Part shown: one piece after another, positions 15,812 to 24,800 of the stretch | How the letters are laid out: the number at the start of each line of letters is the position of its first letter | Numbering within the stretch: position 1 is the stretch's first letter | Assembly (NCBI GenBank): GCA_963757265.1 | Contig: CAVWRA010000006.1 | Location: 1 to 64,000, forward strand | DNA: 64,000 bases | From: CAIVVT01 sp963757265 | GTDB taxonomy: Bacteria > Acidobacteriota > Terriglobia > Bryobacterales > Bryobacteraceae | Direction: 5' to 3' | The notes under the pieces: model-generated | The model's database searches: none | What the model was told of the DNA's origin: nothing | What the model saw: the letters and a program-made list of their open reading frames with translations, nothing else | Position numbers and translations under genes: made by a program

Positions 15812-17137
15812 TCAGGAGCCCGGCAGGATTTTCGTGATGTCGTTGTAGATGACCACCAGCAGGGTGAGCATCAGGAAGACGAAGCCCAGCTTGAAGACCG
15901 TCTCCTTGATCTGCAGGCTGAGGTCGCGGCGGATGAGCATTTCAATCAGCAGCATCAGGAGCATGCCGCCGTCCAGAATCGGAATCGGCAGCAGGTTGAA
16001 GATCGCCAGATTGAGGCTCACCGAGGCCATCAGTTCGACGAACGGGAAGACGCCCTCGCGGGCGGCCTGGCCGCTGAGCTGAGCGATGCCGATCGGGCCG
16101 GAAAGGGACTTGGCCGAGGAACGGCGCTCGACGATGGCGCTGAGAAACTGGTAAATCAGCGTCGCGCCGCGGACATTTGACTTGGCCGACTCGCGCAGGG
16201 CGGTCAGAAACGGCAGCTTGACATAGACCACGCGCGGAGCCAGTTCGACGCCCAGCATCCAGCTCTGCTGTCCGCCCAGATCGCCGTGAACCGGCGTGAA
16301 ATCCAACTGCACCAACCGGCCGTCGCGGCGCAGCGTCAGGTGGACCGGCTGCCCATTGGAGCGGGTCAGGGTCTCATGCACCTTCTGCGCGACGCGAATC
16401 GGCTCGCCGTTGATGCTGACGAACTGGTCGCCCTTGCGCAAGCCTTTGCTCTGGGCGTCCATGCCGGGGATGAAGCCGCCGACTTCGACGTCGTTCTGGG
16501 GCATCCAGCCGGCCGAGCCGACGCCGCTGGAAGGGTCGGATTCGGGCATCACGTCGAGGTGCAGCAACTGAGAGCCGCGGCGCACCACCAGTGGGACCCA
16601 GCGGCGGGCGCTGACCACTTCGGTCATGGCCACATCCTCCCAGGTCGGATCGGCCTTGTTCCCGATCTGGAGGAGAATATCGCCTTCGCGCACGCCAGCC
16701 TTGTCCGCGGCCGAGCCGGGCTGGACATAGCCCACGGTAGCGGCCTGAGTGGCGCCGGCGAGCTTGGGGTAGTGCAGCATGAACAGCCCGGCGACCAGCG
16801 CAAAGGCCAACAGGACATTCATGGCCGGCCCGGCGGCCACGATCAGCAGCCGCTGCCAGCGCGGCTTGACGTTGAAACCTCGCGGGTCGGGGGTGTCGTT
16901 GGGCTGTTCGCCGGCCATCTTGACATAGCCGCCGATGGGCAGCCAACAGATGCGGAACTCGGTTTCGCCGAATTGATGGGAGAAAAGCTTGGGACCGAAG
17001 CCGATGCTGAAGGCCTGGATGTGCACGTCGAAGAAGCGGGCCACCAGGTAATGGCCCAGTTCGTGGATCACGATCATGATCCCGATCAGGACCAGCAGCC
17101 ACCAAAAATTCTGCAAAATGTTTTCGATGATGCCCAT
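15812..17137 (-). CDS. rseP: RIP zinc metalloprotease RseP (site-2 protease)
   Basis: Inner-membrane protease that cuts transmembrane segments, classically of an anti-sigma factor in the envelope stress pathway. 441 aa. The first membrane helix holds the zinc motif HELGH at residues 25-29. Two PDZ domains lie between about residues 115 and 290 (VGYVQPGSAADKAGVREGD, GFIPGMDAQSKGLRKGDQFV). The C-terminal membrane region has NLLPIPILDGG, whose Asp is the third zinc ligand. Length and order match the family. It starts 22 bp after dxr, and the dxr-rseP pair is the classical arrangement beside cdsA/uppS, which are not present here. Confidence 0.95.
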   Translation of the reverse strand: MGIIENILQNFWWLLVLIGIMIVIHELGHYLVARFFDVHIQAFSIGFGPKLFSHQFGETEFRICWLPIGGYVKMAGEQPNDTPDPRGFNVKPRWQRLLIVAAGPAMNVLLAFALVAGLFMLHYPKLAGATQAATVGYVQPGSAADKAGVREGDILLQIGNKADPTWEDVAMTEVVSARRWVPLVVRRGSQLLHLDVMPESDPSSGVGSAGWMPQNDVEVGGFIPGMDAQSKGLRKGDQFVSINGEPIRVAQKVHETLTRSNGQPVHLTLRRDGRLVQLDFTPVHGDLGGQQSWMLGVELAPRVVYVKLPFLTALRESAKSNVRGATLIYQFLSAIVERRSSAKSLSGPIGIAQLSGQAAREGVFPFVELMASVSLNLAIFNLLPIPILDGGMLLMLLIEMLIRRDLSLQIKETVFKLGFVFLMLTLLVVIYNDITKILPGS

Positions 17138-17159
17138 GTTTGGCTGAACCAGCCTCGTT

Positions 17160-18362
17160 TCAGGTTAAGGCGAGCGTGGTCCGGCGACTAGCGCGCCGGC
17201 GGACGGCGTCGGCCGCGGCGGAGCGGCTGCGACGGTCGATGTCGAGCAAATCGTGAATACTCGCGGCTTCGCGATAGGGCATGACGGAGAGCGTATCCTC
17301 GACCACCGCGGCAATGGCGGGAAACGGGATCTGCTCCCGCAGAAAGGCTTCCACAGCTACCTCATCGGCCGCATTGAGCGTGCATCCAGAGGATCCGCCG
17401 GCCTCCTGGGCGTGATAGGCCAGGCTGAGGAGGGGGAAACGGCTGAAGTCGGGGGCCTCGAAATCCCAGTGGCGCGTGGCGGTCCAGTCCAGGCGCGGGA
17501 CCGGCGCGGGCTCGCGGTCGGGCCAGGTCATCGCATATTGGATGGGCATGCGCATGTCGGTGGCGCAAACCTGGGCGATCACGCTGCCGTCGTTGTATTC
17601 CACCATGGCGTGCACGGTGGACTGGGGATGGACGACCACTTCGACGTCGCGCGGAGCGAAACCGAACAGCCAGCAGGCCTCGATCACTTCGAACCCTTTG
17701 TTCATCAGGGTGGCGGAATCGATGGTGATGCGCGGGCCCATCCTCCATGTTGGATGCTGCAAAGCCTCGGCCGGTGTCACGTGCGCCAGTTTTTCGACGG
17801 GGGTAGTCCGGAAGGGCCCGCCGGAAGCCGTCAGGATGAGTTTGCGGACCTCGGAGCGGCGGCCGGCGCGCAGGCATTGGTGGGCCGCGTTGTGCTCGCT
17901 GTCGACGGGGATCAGCTCACTAGAACACTCGCGCACGGCGTCCATGACCAGGCGCCCGCCGGCGACCAGTGTTTCCTTATTGGCGAGCCCGACGCGTTTG
18001 CGCGCGCGCAGGGCCTGATAAGTCGCCTCGAGGCCGGCCACGCCGACGATGGCCGACATCAGGAAATCGACCTCCGGCGCGATGGCGGCGGCGAGATAAG
18101 AGGGCTCGCCCCAGGCCAGATCGGGGCGCGTTGAAGAGGTCATGCCGGCCTGTTCCAGCAGCGCGACCAGGGGCTTGATCGAAGACTCTTCGGCCACTAC
18201 GGCCACGGCGGGGCGAAACTCGACGATCTGCTGGGCCAGTTTTTCGATGTTGCGCCCGGCGACAAGGGCGTAAACGCCAACTTCGTGGCGGCGCTGACGT
18301 ACGACGTCCAGGGTATTACGCCCGATGCTGCCCGTGGAACCGAGGACCGTGATGAGTTTCAT
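17160..18362 (-). CDS. dxr: 1-deoxy-D-xylulose 5-phosphate reductoisomerase
   Basis: Second step of the MEP pathway: makes MEP from DXP with NADPH and Mn/Mg. 400 aa. NADPH loop VLGSTGSIGRNTLDVV near residues 5-20. Metal and substrate motifs IPVDSEHNAAHQCL, ILTASGGPF and ITIDSATLMNKGFEVIEA are in the expected order. The SEHNA form differs slightly from the common SEHSA, but the acidic metal ligands are kept. The C-terminal four-helix domain ends in an Arg/Ala-rich tail. Co-directional with rseP (22 bp gap). The 247-bp gap upstream contains a small GGGAG-TTGC-CTCCC hairpin (18547-18560) but no clear promoter. Confidence 0.95.
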   Translation of the reverse strand: MKLITVLGSTGSIGRNTLDVVRQRRHEVGVYALVAGRNIEKLAQQIVEFRPAVAVVAEESSIKPLVALLEQAGMTSSTRPDLAWGEPSYLAAAIAPEVDFLMSAIVGVAGLEATYQALRARKRVGLANKETLVAGGRLVMDAVRECSSELIPVDSEHNAAHQCLRAGRRSEVRKLILTASGGPFRTTPVEKLAHVTPAEALQHPTWRMGPRITIDSATLMNKGFEVIEACWLFGFAPRDVEVVVHPQSTVHAMVEYNDGSVIAQVCATDMRMPIQYAMTWPDREPAPVPRLDWTATRHWDFEAPDFSRFPLLSLAYHAQEAGGSSGCTLNAADEVAVEAFLREQIPFPAIAAVVEDTLSVMPYREAASIHDLLDIDRRSRSAAADAVRRRASRRTTLALT

Positions 18363-18609
18363 CCGCCAGCCGCCATCATATCATTCAGCGGTGTTGCGAC
18401 ATCTGTTTGCTCCAGCGCGCGAGGAAAAGTACGCGCACACGCCGCTCCGCGGCTCATTTCTGGTCTTTTGGGGGAGTGGAGGCTGAAAAAAGGGCGCCAG
18501 GGAGGTGAATGCTTCAGGGGTCTTTTGAGGTTAGTCTCGCTTTGGTGGGAGTTGCCTCCCTGGCTTGATTTCATCGTAATATACTGAATTCTGAATTGCA
18601 AGAGAAATT

Positions 18610-19512
18610 TTATGATTTTTTGGATACAGCTTTGACCTCAACCCCGGCGATCTTCTCTAAGACCTTGATAGTACTGCACATATCCTCATCCGCATAACCT
18701 TCGGAGAGGGCCACCTGGATCATCTGGCGGGTCAGGGCGGTGAGCGGCAGCGGAACGCCCAATTCAGCCCCCGTTTCAAGCATCAGGCCGACGTCTTTGT
18801 GCAGCCATCTTGTTGAAAAATTGGTGGAAAAATCACGCCTAAGGACCATGGGCGCCTTGGCGGAGATCATTCCTGATCGGGCCGCCGAGTTGTTGAGGAT
18901 TTCGAGCATCAATTCCGGATCCACCCCCGCGCGGGTGGCTAGCACCAGCCCCTCATTGAAAGCTTGTAACAAATTGGAAAGGATCAGGTTCTGCGACAGC
19001 TTGGCGTGCAGGCCGAGGCCTATACCACCGCAGTAATAGAACAGTTTACCCATCGGTTCCAGGTAGGGCTTCAATTTTTCATAGATTAATGGATCTCCAC
19101 CAATCATGAAGGTCAGCGTTCCGCCCTCCGCGCCCGGTTTGGAACCCGTCACCGGGGTATCCAGAAAGTGAGCCCCCTTGGTCGCAAGTGCGGCGGCGGC
19201 GCGGCGCGCGTAGGATGGCGCGACGGTGGAGCAATCGGCGACGATCGAGCCCGCCCGGACGCCGTCCAGGATGCCATCCGGTCCCAGCGTGACGCGCTCG
19301 CTCATGGCGGTGTCGCCGACGCACAGGAAGACGATGTCGGCCGAGGCGGCCACCTGCTTGGGCGTGGCGCAGAGTTCGGCCTTTTCCTCTGTGGCCAGCC
19401 GTTGTGCTTTGGCGGCGGTATTGGACCAGACGGCCACCGAATGGCCGGCCCGCAAGAGGTTGCGCGCCATCGGGTAGCCCATGATGCCGAGTCCCAGGAA
19501 TCCGAGTTGCAT
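18610..19512 (-). CDS. Beta-hydroxyacid dehydrogenase (3-hydroxyisobutyrate/tartronate semialdehyde reductase type)
   Basis: 300 aa NAD(P)-dependent oxidoreductase. Rossmann motif GFLGLGIMGYPMARNLLRAG at the N-terminus, substrate loop DTPVTGSKPGAEGGTL (about residues 118-133), catalytic Lys171 in GLHAKLSQNL, and the all-alpha C-terminal domain (MLEILNNSAARSGM). The first Rossmann loop is followed by VWSNTAAKA, a form compatible with NADP rather than NAD; this is inference. The substrate cannot be fixed from sequence. The ATG at 19512 has GGAGG 8 bases upstream. It stands alone, diverging from the PLP enzyme gene across 243 bp. Confidence 0.88.
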   Translation of the reverse strand: MQLGFLGLGIMGYPMARNLLRAGHSVAVWSNTAAKAQRLATEEKAELCATPKQVAASADIVFLCVGDTAMSERVTLGPDGILDGVRAGSIVADCSTVAPSYARRAAAALATKGAHFLDTPVTGSKPGAEGGTLTFMIGGDPLIYEKLKPYLEPMGKLFYYCGGIGLGLHAKLSQNLILSNLLQAFNEGLVLATRAGVDPELMLEILNNSAARSGMISAKAPMVLRRDFSTNFSTRWLHKDVGLMLETGAELGVPLPLTALTRQMIQVALSEGYADEDMCSTIKVLEKIAGVEVKAVSKKS

Positions 19513-19755
19513 GTCAGTGCGCCTCCAGTTCGAAAAGGGTGATCGCCGCGCCAGCGGCTGATGTAACCGTCATTGTATGCCGAGCCTGCGGGATGAGACA
19601 ATCGCTGGCGCATGTTCTCACGTTCGCAGGATTCGGTCACAGTATGTGGGCACTGGATGGGCCCGTCGCCGGGGGAGTGAATCGCCGGCTCCTGACACCA
19701 CCGGCGAGTGGGAGTAAGCTCGTGGATGCAGGCTGAATTTTGCCAAGGAGGCGCC

Positions 19756-21051
19756 ATGGCTGATTCAAAACACTCCCGCGTCGAACACCCGTCCACGGCG
19801 GTTCTGACGCGCGGCTTCGACCCCCGGCTTTCGGTCTGGTCGGCGCGGCCGGCCGTGTTCCGCACTTCGACCTATGTGTTCCCGACACCGGAGGCGGCCG
19901 AGCGGGCCTTCGATATCACATCCGGCCGGGAGCAGCTGCAGCCGGGCGAGAATTCGTACCTGATCTACTCGCGCTTCAACCATCCGAACGCCGAGATCCT
20001 GGAAGACCAGATGGTGCCGCTCGAGGAGAATTCCGAATGGGCGCTGGTGTTCAACTCGGGCATGGCGGCGCTCATGACTGCGCTGCTGAGCGTGCTCAAA
20101 CCGGGCGACGCGATCGTTTACACCGTGCCGCTGTACGGCGGCACGATGAACATGATGCACCAGTTGCTGGAGCCGCTGGGAATCCACACCAAGCCCGTCC
20201 CGGCGGGCCACAGCGCGGAACTGGACGAGGCGATCCTGGCCACGCCGAACCTGCGCGCGGTGCTGATCGAGACGCCGGCCAACCCGACCATGCGGATGAC
20301 CGACATCAAGCGCGCGGCGCTGAGCGCGGCGCGGCTGGACCCGAAGCCGGTGGTGATGGTGGACAACACGTTCCTGGGGCCGGTGTTCCAGCATCCGCTG
20401 ACGCTGGGTGCGGACCTGTCGATCTACTCGGCGACGAAGTACCTGGGCGGTTTCAGCGACCTGCTGGCGGGAATGGTGCTGGGGCGCGATCCGGAGATGC
20501 GCAAGACGATGTTCTCGCATCGCGGGATGTTCGGCAACATCCTGCAGCCGGACGAGTGCTGGATCCTGGATGGGCGGCTGCCCACGGTGAGCCTGCGCAT
20601 GAACCGGCAGAGCAAGAACGCGCAGCGGATCGCCGAAAGCCTGGTGAACCGTCCGGAAGTCCGCAAAGTCTACTACCCGACGCTGTTCGACGATCCGGAG
20701 CAGATCCGCATCCGCTTGTCGCAATGCGATTACCCGGGCGCCATGCTGTCGATCGAACTGCACGGCGGCAAGGCGGCGGCGTTCGATTTTTTGCGCCACC
20801 TGCGCCTGGCCAGGAACGCGGTGTCGTTGGGCGGCATGGAGACGCTGGTGTGCCACCCCAAGACGACGACGCACTCGGCGAGCCCGCCGGAGGAGCTGGA
20901 ACTGGCGGCGATCACGGACGGGTTGATTCGGATCTCGGTGGGCGTCGAGGATTGGCGCGACCTGCTGCGCGACTTCGAGCACGCGCTGGATGCCATCCGG
21001 CCGAAGCTCGAAGAGGCCGGCGCGCTCAGCGGAGGAAGGTCCGCCAGGTAG
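19756..21051 (+). CDS. Cys/Met-metabolism PLP enzyme (cystathionine gamma-synthase / methionine gamma-lyase family)
   Basis: 431 aa. Fold-type I PLP enzyme of sulfur amino-acid metabolism, cytoplasmic. Motifs: YSRFNHPN, SGMAALMTALL, YGGTMNMM, IETPANPTMRMTDI, MVDNTFLGPVFQHPL with the PLP Asp, and SIYSATKYLGGFSD with the Schiff-base Lys228. A distinctive N-terminal segment (FDPRLSVWSARPAVFRTSTY) matches the subgroup annotated as cystathionine gamma-synthase family in Acidobacteria; choice between synthase and lyase is open. The ATG at 19756 follows AAGGAGG by a few bases, so the in-frame ATG 48 bases earlier is unlikely. Its 3' end overlaps the convergent CPBP gene by 26 bp. Confidence 0.88.
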   Translation: MADSKHSRVEHPSTAVLTRGFDPRLSVWSARPAVFRTSTYVFPTPEAAERAFDITSGREQLQPGENSYLIYSRFNHPNAEILEDQMVPLEENSEWALVFNSGMAALMTALLSVLKPGDAIVYTVPLYGGTMNMMHQLLEPLGIHTKPVPAGHSAELDEAILATPNLRAVLIETPANPTMRMTDIKRAALSAARLDPKPVVMVDNTFLGPVFQHPLTLGADLSIYSATKYLGGFSDLLAGMVLGRDPEMRKTMFSHRGMFGNILQPDECWILDGRLPTVSLRMNRQSKNAQRIAESLVNRPEVRKVYYPTLFDDPEQIRIRLSQCDYPGAMLSIELHGGKAAAFDFLRHLRLARNAVSLGGMETLVCHPKTTTHSASPPEELELAAITDGLIRISVGVEDWRDLLRDFEHALDAIRPKLEEAGALSGGRSAR

Positions 21052-21970
21052 TCACCAGCAGGGCGTGCGCCACCATGGCGGCGCGCAGACCTCCGCCCTT
21101 GCGATAGGCCAGGCCGTAGGCCGCGCCGGCAACCCCGGCGACGACGGCGAAGCGCCAATTGGGGAAGTGGCGGTAGCCCAGGTGGGCTGCGCCAAAGAGC
21201 AATGAGGCGCAGACGAGGGCCAAGGCCGCGCTGCCGCTCCAATCCTCGAACCATTGCTGCAACAGGGCGCGGAAGAAGAACTCCTCGCTCAGCGCGACCA
21301 CCCACAGGATGCCGAAGAAAGTCGCGGCGGCGGCAACGCATTGGAGCCACGTCGAGGGCCAGACGAGACGCGCGAAACCGGTCCAGGCGACGGCTAACGC
21401 CAGCGGCGGCAGGGAGGCGAGGTACCACAGGAAGCCCGCACGCCAGTGGCGCCAAGCGGGCCAGAAGCCGAAGTCCGGGTTGAGGCCGCGGACGTTGAGT
21501 ATGGTCGCCAGGCCAGCCTGTATCCAAAACAAGTGGCCCAGCAGGGCCGCGGGCAACTTGGGTTGCGGAGACGAGTAGAGGGCCGCGAACCAATTGAAGA
21601 GCACGGGCGCGGCAAGCAGCGCGACGAAGCCGAGATCGGTGAGACGGCCGCGCGGCAGAAAATGAAACCAGAAGGCGGCCAGGGCCGTGAGCGCGAGCAG
21701 CGCGACCAGCGCGTAGGGCCGGAAGAGGCCGCAGGGGATGGAATAAATCAGCCACGGCCAGGGCGCGAACATGAGCAGGCGCGCGGGCGTCCACAGGCGG
21801 CGCAACGCAGGGAAGGCCAGGCTCGAATAGGCACAAAGTTGCAACAGGCCGGCCGCGCCGACCGCGGCCAAGACGCCTGGCGGGAGATGATGGGTGGCGG
21901 CATAGGCGGAGCCGAAGACCAGGCCGCCGAGGCAGATAATGGTGACGGTGATCAGATACGGCTTGGGCAC
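21026..21970 (-). CDS. CPBP-family intramembrane metalloprotease
   Basis: Polytopic membrane protein of the CPBP/ABI (Rce1-like) family; the start used here gives 314 aa and about eight membrane helices. The three active-site motifs are present: SEEFFFRALLQ with the paired Glu, FGAAHL with a His, and a final HAL near the C-terminus. Substrates of bacterial members are mostly unknown. The start is uncertain: the frame is open to 22126, with GTG codons at 22033 and 21970. The GTG at 21970 begins directly before the first hydrophobic helix (PKPYLITVTIICLGG) and avoids overlap with the divergent gene, so it is preferred. The 3' end overlaps the convergent PLP-enzyme gene by 26 bp. Confidence 0.8.
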   Translation of the reverse strand: MPKPYLITVTIICLGGLVFGSAYAATHHLPPGVLAAVGAAGLLQLCAYSSLAFPALRRLWTPARLLMFAPWPWLIYSIPCGLFRPYALVALLALTALAAFWFHFLPRGRLTDLGFVALLAAPVLFNWFAALYSSPQPKLPAALLGHLFWIQAGLATILNVRGLNPDFGFWPAWRHWRAGFLWYLASLPPLALAVAWTGFARLVWPSTWLQCVAAAATFFGILWVVALSEEFFFRALLQQWFEDWSGSAALALVCASLLFGAAHLGYRHFPNWRFAVVAGVAGAAYGLAYRKGGGLRAAMVAHALLVTTWRTFLR

Positions 21971-22004
21971 TTTGGTCGCGCTGGGGAGACGGGCCGCACG
22001 CTCG

Positions 22005-22760
22005 GTGTTGGGCTGCTCCGCACTATCCTTCACGTTAGCCTGTCCGCTGATTCCAACGCTGGCGCTGCAGGCGCAGGAGCCGCCGCCGGAGTTGGCGCGC
22101 CGCGTCGCCGAGCAGGAGTCGGCCAATGCCGAGGCGCGCGGCCACTATGCCTACCGCCAGGAAGTGCTGCTGGAAGAGCTGCCCGTGCGGGGGCAACCCG
22201 GAGGGCGCTACCAGGAGACGCGCGACGTCATCTTTTCTCCGGCGGGGGAACGGACTGAGCGCGCCATCGGCCAGGCGCAGTCGACGCTGAACCGCCTGCA
22301 GATGACGGAGGAGGATTTCGACGACATCCGCAATATCCAGCCGATCCTGCTGACGCCGGAACTGCTGCCGCGTTACGAAGTGAGATACCGCGGCGAGGAG
22401 ACGATGGACGGACGCGATTGCTGGGTGCTGCAGGTTCGGCCGAGGCAGATCCTGCAGGGCATGCGGCTGTTCGAGGGCACGCTGTGGGCGGAGAAGAAGG
22501 GCCTGAACATCGTGCGCATCGAGGGGCAGGCCGTGCCGCCGGTCTACACGCGGGTGCGGGGCGAACTGAACGAGAACCTGTTTCCGCACTTCGTCACGAC
22601 GCGCATGGAACTGGAGGGCCACTGGTTCCCCGCGCTGACCTTGGCCGACGACACGCTGCCGTTCCGCACGGGAGCGCTGCGGATTCGCATGACGATCCGT
22701 TACAGAGATTACAAGCGATTCGGAGCCGAATCGAAGATCACGTACGAAGAGCCGAAGTAG
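22005..22760 (+). CDS. Exported LolA-like protein of unknown function
   Basis: About 251 aa from a GTG at 22005. The N-terminus SALSFTLACPLIPTLALQAQ is a signal peptide; the mature protein starts EPPPELARRV. The C-terminal two thirds (RYEVRYRGEETMDGRDCWVLQV, LWAEKKGLNIVRIEGQAV, FVTTRMELEGHWFPALT, IRMTIRYRDYKRFGAESKI) has the curved beta-sheet pattern of outer-membrane lipoprotein-sorting (LolA/LolB-like) proteins that are abundant in Acidobacteria. Real lipoprotein transport is not shown. An upstream in-frame ATG at 21939 would add an Arg-rich extension and overlap the divergent CPBP gene, so it is less likely. No strong ribosome site is visible. Confidence 0.6.
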   Translation: MLGCSALSFTLACPLIPTLALQAQEPPPELARRVAEQESANAEARGHYAYRQEVLLEELPVRGQPGGRYQETRDVIFSPAGERTERAIGQAQSTLNRLQMTEEDFDDIRNIQPILLTPELLPRYEVRYRGEETMDGRDCWVLQVRPRQILQGMRLFEGTLWAEKKGLNIVRIEGQAVPPVYTRVRGELNENLFPHFVTTRMELEGHWFPALTLADDTLPFRTGALRIRMTIRYRDYKRFGAESKITYEEPK

Positions 22761-22866
22761 GCACGGGGCCTATGTGGACGATGAACCGACGATTCGGCCG
22801 CGGCGGCTGTGACTCGCGCGAATTTCGAATCAACGCGCGGCCGCTGCAGCCGCGGGCGCGCGTCGC

Positions 22867-24786
22867 TCAGCGCACCGCCTCAGCCTGCCGCAGCGCGTCG
22901 CCCGAGAGCCCGTAGGCCTCGAGGATCGCGCCGGTGGAGCGCAGCAGCACAGCCTTGGCCTTGGCGTAGGAGCCGCGCGCGGCCAGCTCCGTCAGCCGGG
23001 CTTGCGACAGCACGGTCTGGAATTGATTCACGCTGAAGGCGGTGCCCAGACCCTCCTCGAAACGCGCCTTTTCGGCCTCCAGCGACTCGGTCTGCAGGCG
23101 CGCGGCCTCGGAGGCAGCCTCATAAGACGCCTGGGCGCGGCGCAGCGAAATCACGGCATCCTCGACCTCAAGCCGCGCCTGGTTGCGGAACTGCTCCAGC
23201 CGGACCTCGGCCTGCCGGGAGGCGATCTCATCGCGCGCGGCGTCGGCCTGGGCGGTGCGATTGCGCAGCGGCAGATTCAACTGAATGCCCGCGCCGTAGA
23301 TCGGATAGTTACGCTGGAAGACCTGCGCGAGGGCGCTGCCGTAGCCGCCCAGAAACGTCGTATCGGGGTTGACGGCGAGGGGGCTGCGGTCGCCGGCCAG
23401 TCCGGTGTTCTCGGCAAAGGCCACGAAATCGAGCTGCGGCTTGAGGGCGTTGCGCGAGCCTTCGAGCGAGATGCGCGTATTCGCCGCCTGCAGGCCGGCC
23501 TGCAGCAGATCCGGCCGGTCCGCCAGCGCCTGGGCAATCAGCTTGCCGGCGTCCAGATCCTCGGAGCCGCGCGGCAATTCCAGGGCGTCGGTGGGCACGA
23601 CGCGCGCGTTGCGCACCGTTGCATCGATGAGGCCCTGGCGGAACAGGATGGTCTTGAAGATCGCCTCCTGCTCCTCCTCGAGCGCGCGCGAGTTGATCAA
23701 ATCCTGCTTGGCCGAGAGCACACCGGCGTTGGCGCGGGTCTGCTCAATCGGCGGCAGAACGCCTTCCTCCACCCGCGCGTCAACCTCGCGCTTCAGCCAC
23801 TCGGCCAGCTCGAGATTCTGCTGCTTCACCTGCACGTCCTCGCGCAGCGTCGCCAGGTCGATATACAGGCGCACGACCCCGTACACCGTGCTGACCAGTT
23901 GCTGCTGGAACAGCAGGCTGGCGATGCGCTCCTGGTTGGCGGCGATGCGGATGTAGCGGCGGTTCAGGCCGCGCCCGAAGCCGCGCAGCAGCGGCTGGGT
24001 CACGCTGAGCGAAAAGCTCGAAGTCACGAAGGGGCTGTAATTGCTCTGGTCCGAGTTGATCGCATTGCGCGAGTTGTCGAAGGCAAGCGAGGCGGTCGCG
24101 CCGCTAGAGAAGCCTTGCTGAAGGCCGGCGTTGGCGTTCATCGAACTGGCGATCACGTTGTTCGTGCCGTAGCTGGCGGGATCAAGCTCCGGCGTCGAAG
24201 TGTGGGCGTAGTTGAGCGTGGCGTTGAGCGACGGGTCGTAGGCGGGCAGGACCGATCCCGTGCTGAGCGTATTCTGGCCGAGCAGGGAGAGGTTTCCCTG
24301 GGTCTCGATGAGCACGCCCAGTTCCGATGGATTGGTGGGGATGCTGGAGCCGCCGCCGGCTTGCGCGCCGAGGCTCGTCAGCAGCGGGCTGGCGGGGCCG
24401 CCGATGCCCAGAGGAACCTCGTTGACCAGGTACTCGAGTCCGCGCGTCACGCCGCCGCCCTGCGCGCGCAGGAGATCCTGGCGCGCGGCCAGGATGTTGT
24501 AGCGCTGCAGTTCGACGTCCAGGTTGTTTTCGATCGCGATGTCGATGGCGTCGCGCAGCGACAGGTACAGTTGCCCCGCCCGCAGCAGATCTGCGTAGCG
24601 CGAACCGCTGCTCCAGCGTGGCGCCGGCACGGAGAGCGGCCGCCATGGGGCGGAGAAACGGCTCCAGCCATCGGTTTTCGTTGGGGAACTCGCGCCCGGA
24701 GCGGGCGGGGCGGGTGGATCTGCGGCCGCGGCCGGCAGCGCCAGCAGCGCGGACACGATCAGAGCCAGGTATTGCCGCATGCGCAT
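22867..24786 (-). CDS. TolC-family outer-membrane efflux channel
   Basis: 639 aa. Signal peptide MRMRQYLALIVSALLALPAAAA, then two TolC/OEP repeats of long helices and beta strands: the first starts LYLSLRDAIDIAIENNLDVELQRYN, the second LIAQALADRPDLLQAGLQAA. Pairs with the adaptor and RND pump encoded upstream to form an envelope-spanning exporter. Larger than E. coli TolC because of a Ser/Asn-rich insertion at about residues 140-215. The ATG at 24786 has GGGGAA 7 bases upstream; a TTG at 24804 overlapping the adaptor stop is an alternative. Third structural gene of the efflux operon. Confidence 0.9.
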   Translation of the reverse strand: MRMRQYLALIVSALLALPAAAADPPAPPAPGASSPTKTDGWSRFSAPWRPLSVPAPRWSSGSRYADLLRAGQLYLSLRDAIDIAIENNLDVELQRYNILAARQDLLRAQGGGVTRGLEYLVNEVPLGIGGPASPLLTSLGAQAGGGSSIPTNPSELGVLIETQGNLSLLGQNTLSTGSVLPAYDPSLNATLNYAHTSTPELDPASYGTNNVIASSMNANAGLQQGFSSGATASLAFDNSRNAINSDQSNYSPFVTSSFSLSVTQPLLRGFGRGLNRRYIRIAANQERIASLLFQQQLVSTVYGVVRLYIDLATLREDVQVKQQNLELAEWLKREVDARVEEGVLPPIEQTRANAGVLSAKQDLINSRALEEEQEAIFKTILFRQGLIDATVRNARVVPTDALELPRGSEDLDAGKLIAQALADRPDLLQAGLQAANTRISLEGSRNALKPQLDFVAFAENTGLAGDRSPLAVNPDTTFLGGYGSALAQVFQRNYPIYGAGIQLNLPLRNRTAQADAARDEIASRQAEVRLEQFRNQARLEVEDAVISLRRAQASYEAASEAARLQTESLEAEKARFEEGLGTAFSVNQFQTVLSQARLTELAARGSYAKAKAVLLRSTGAILEAYGLSGDALRQAEAVR

Positions 24787-24800
24787 CGATGGTTCCCCGC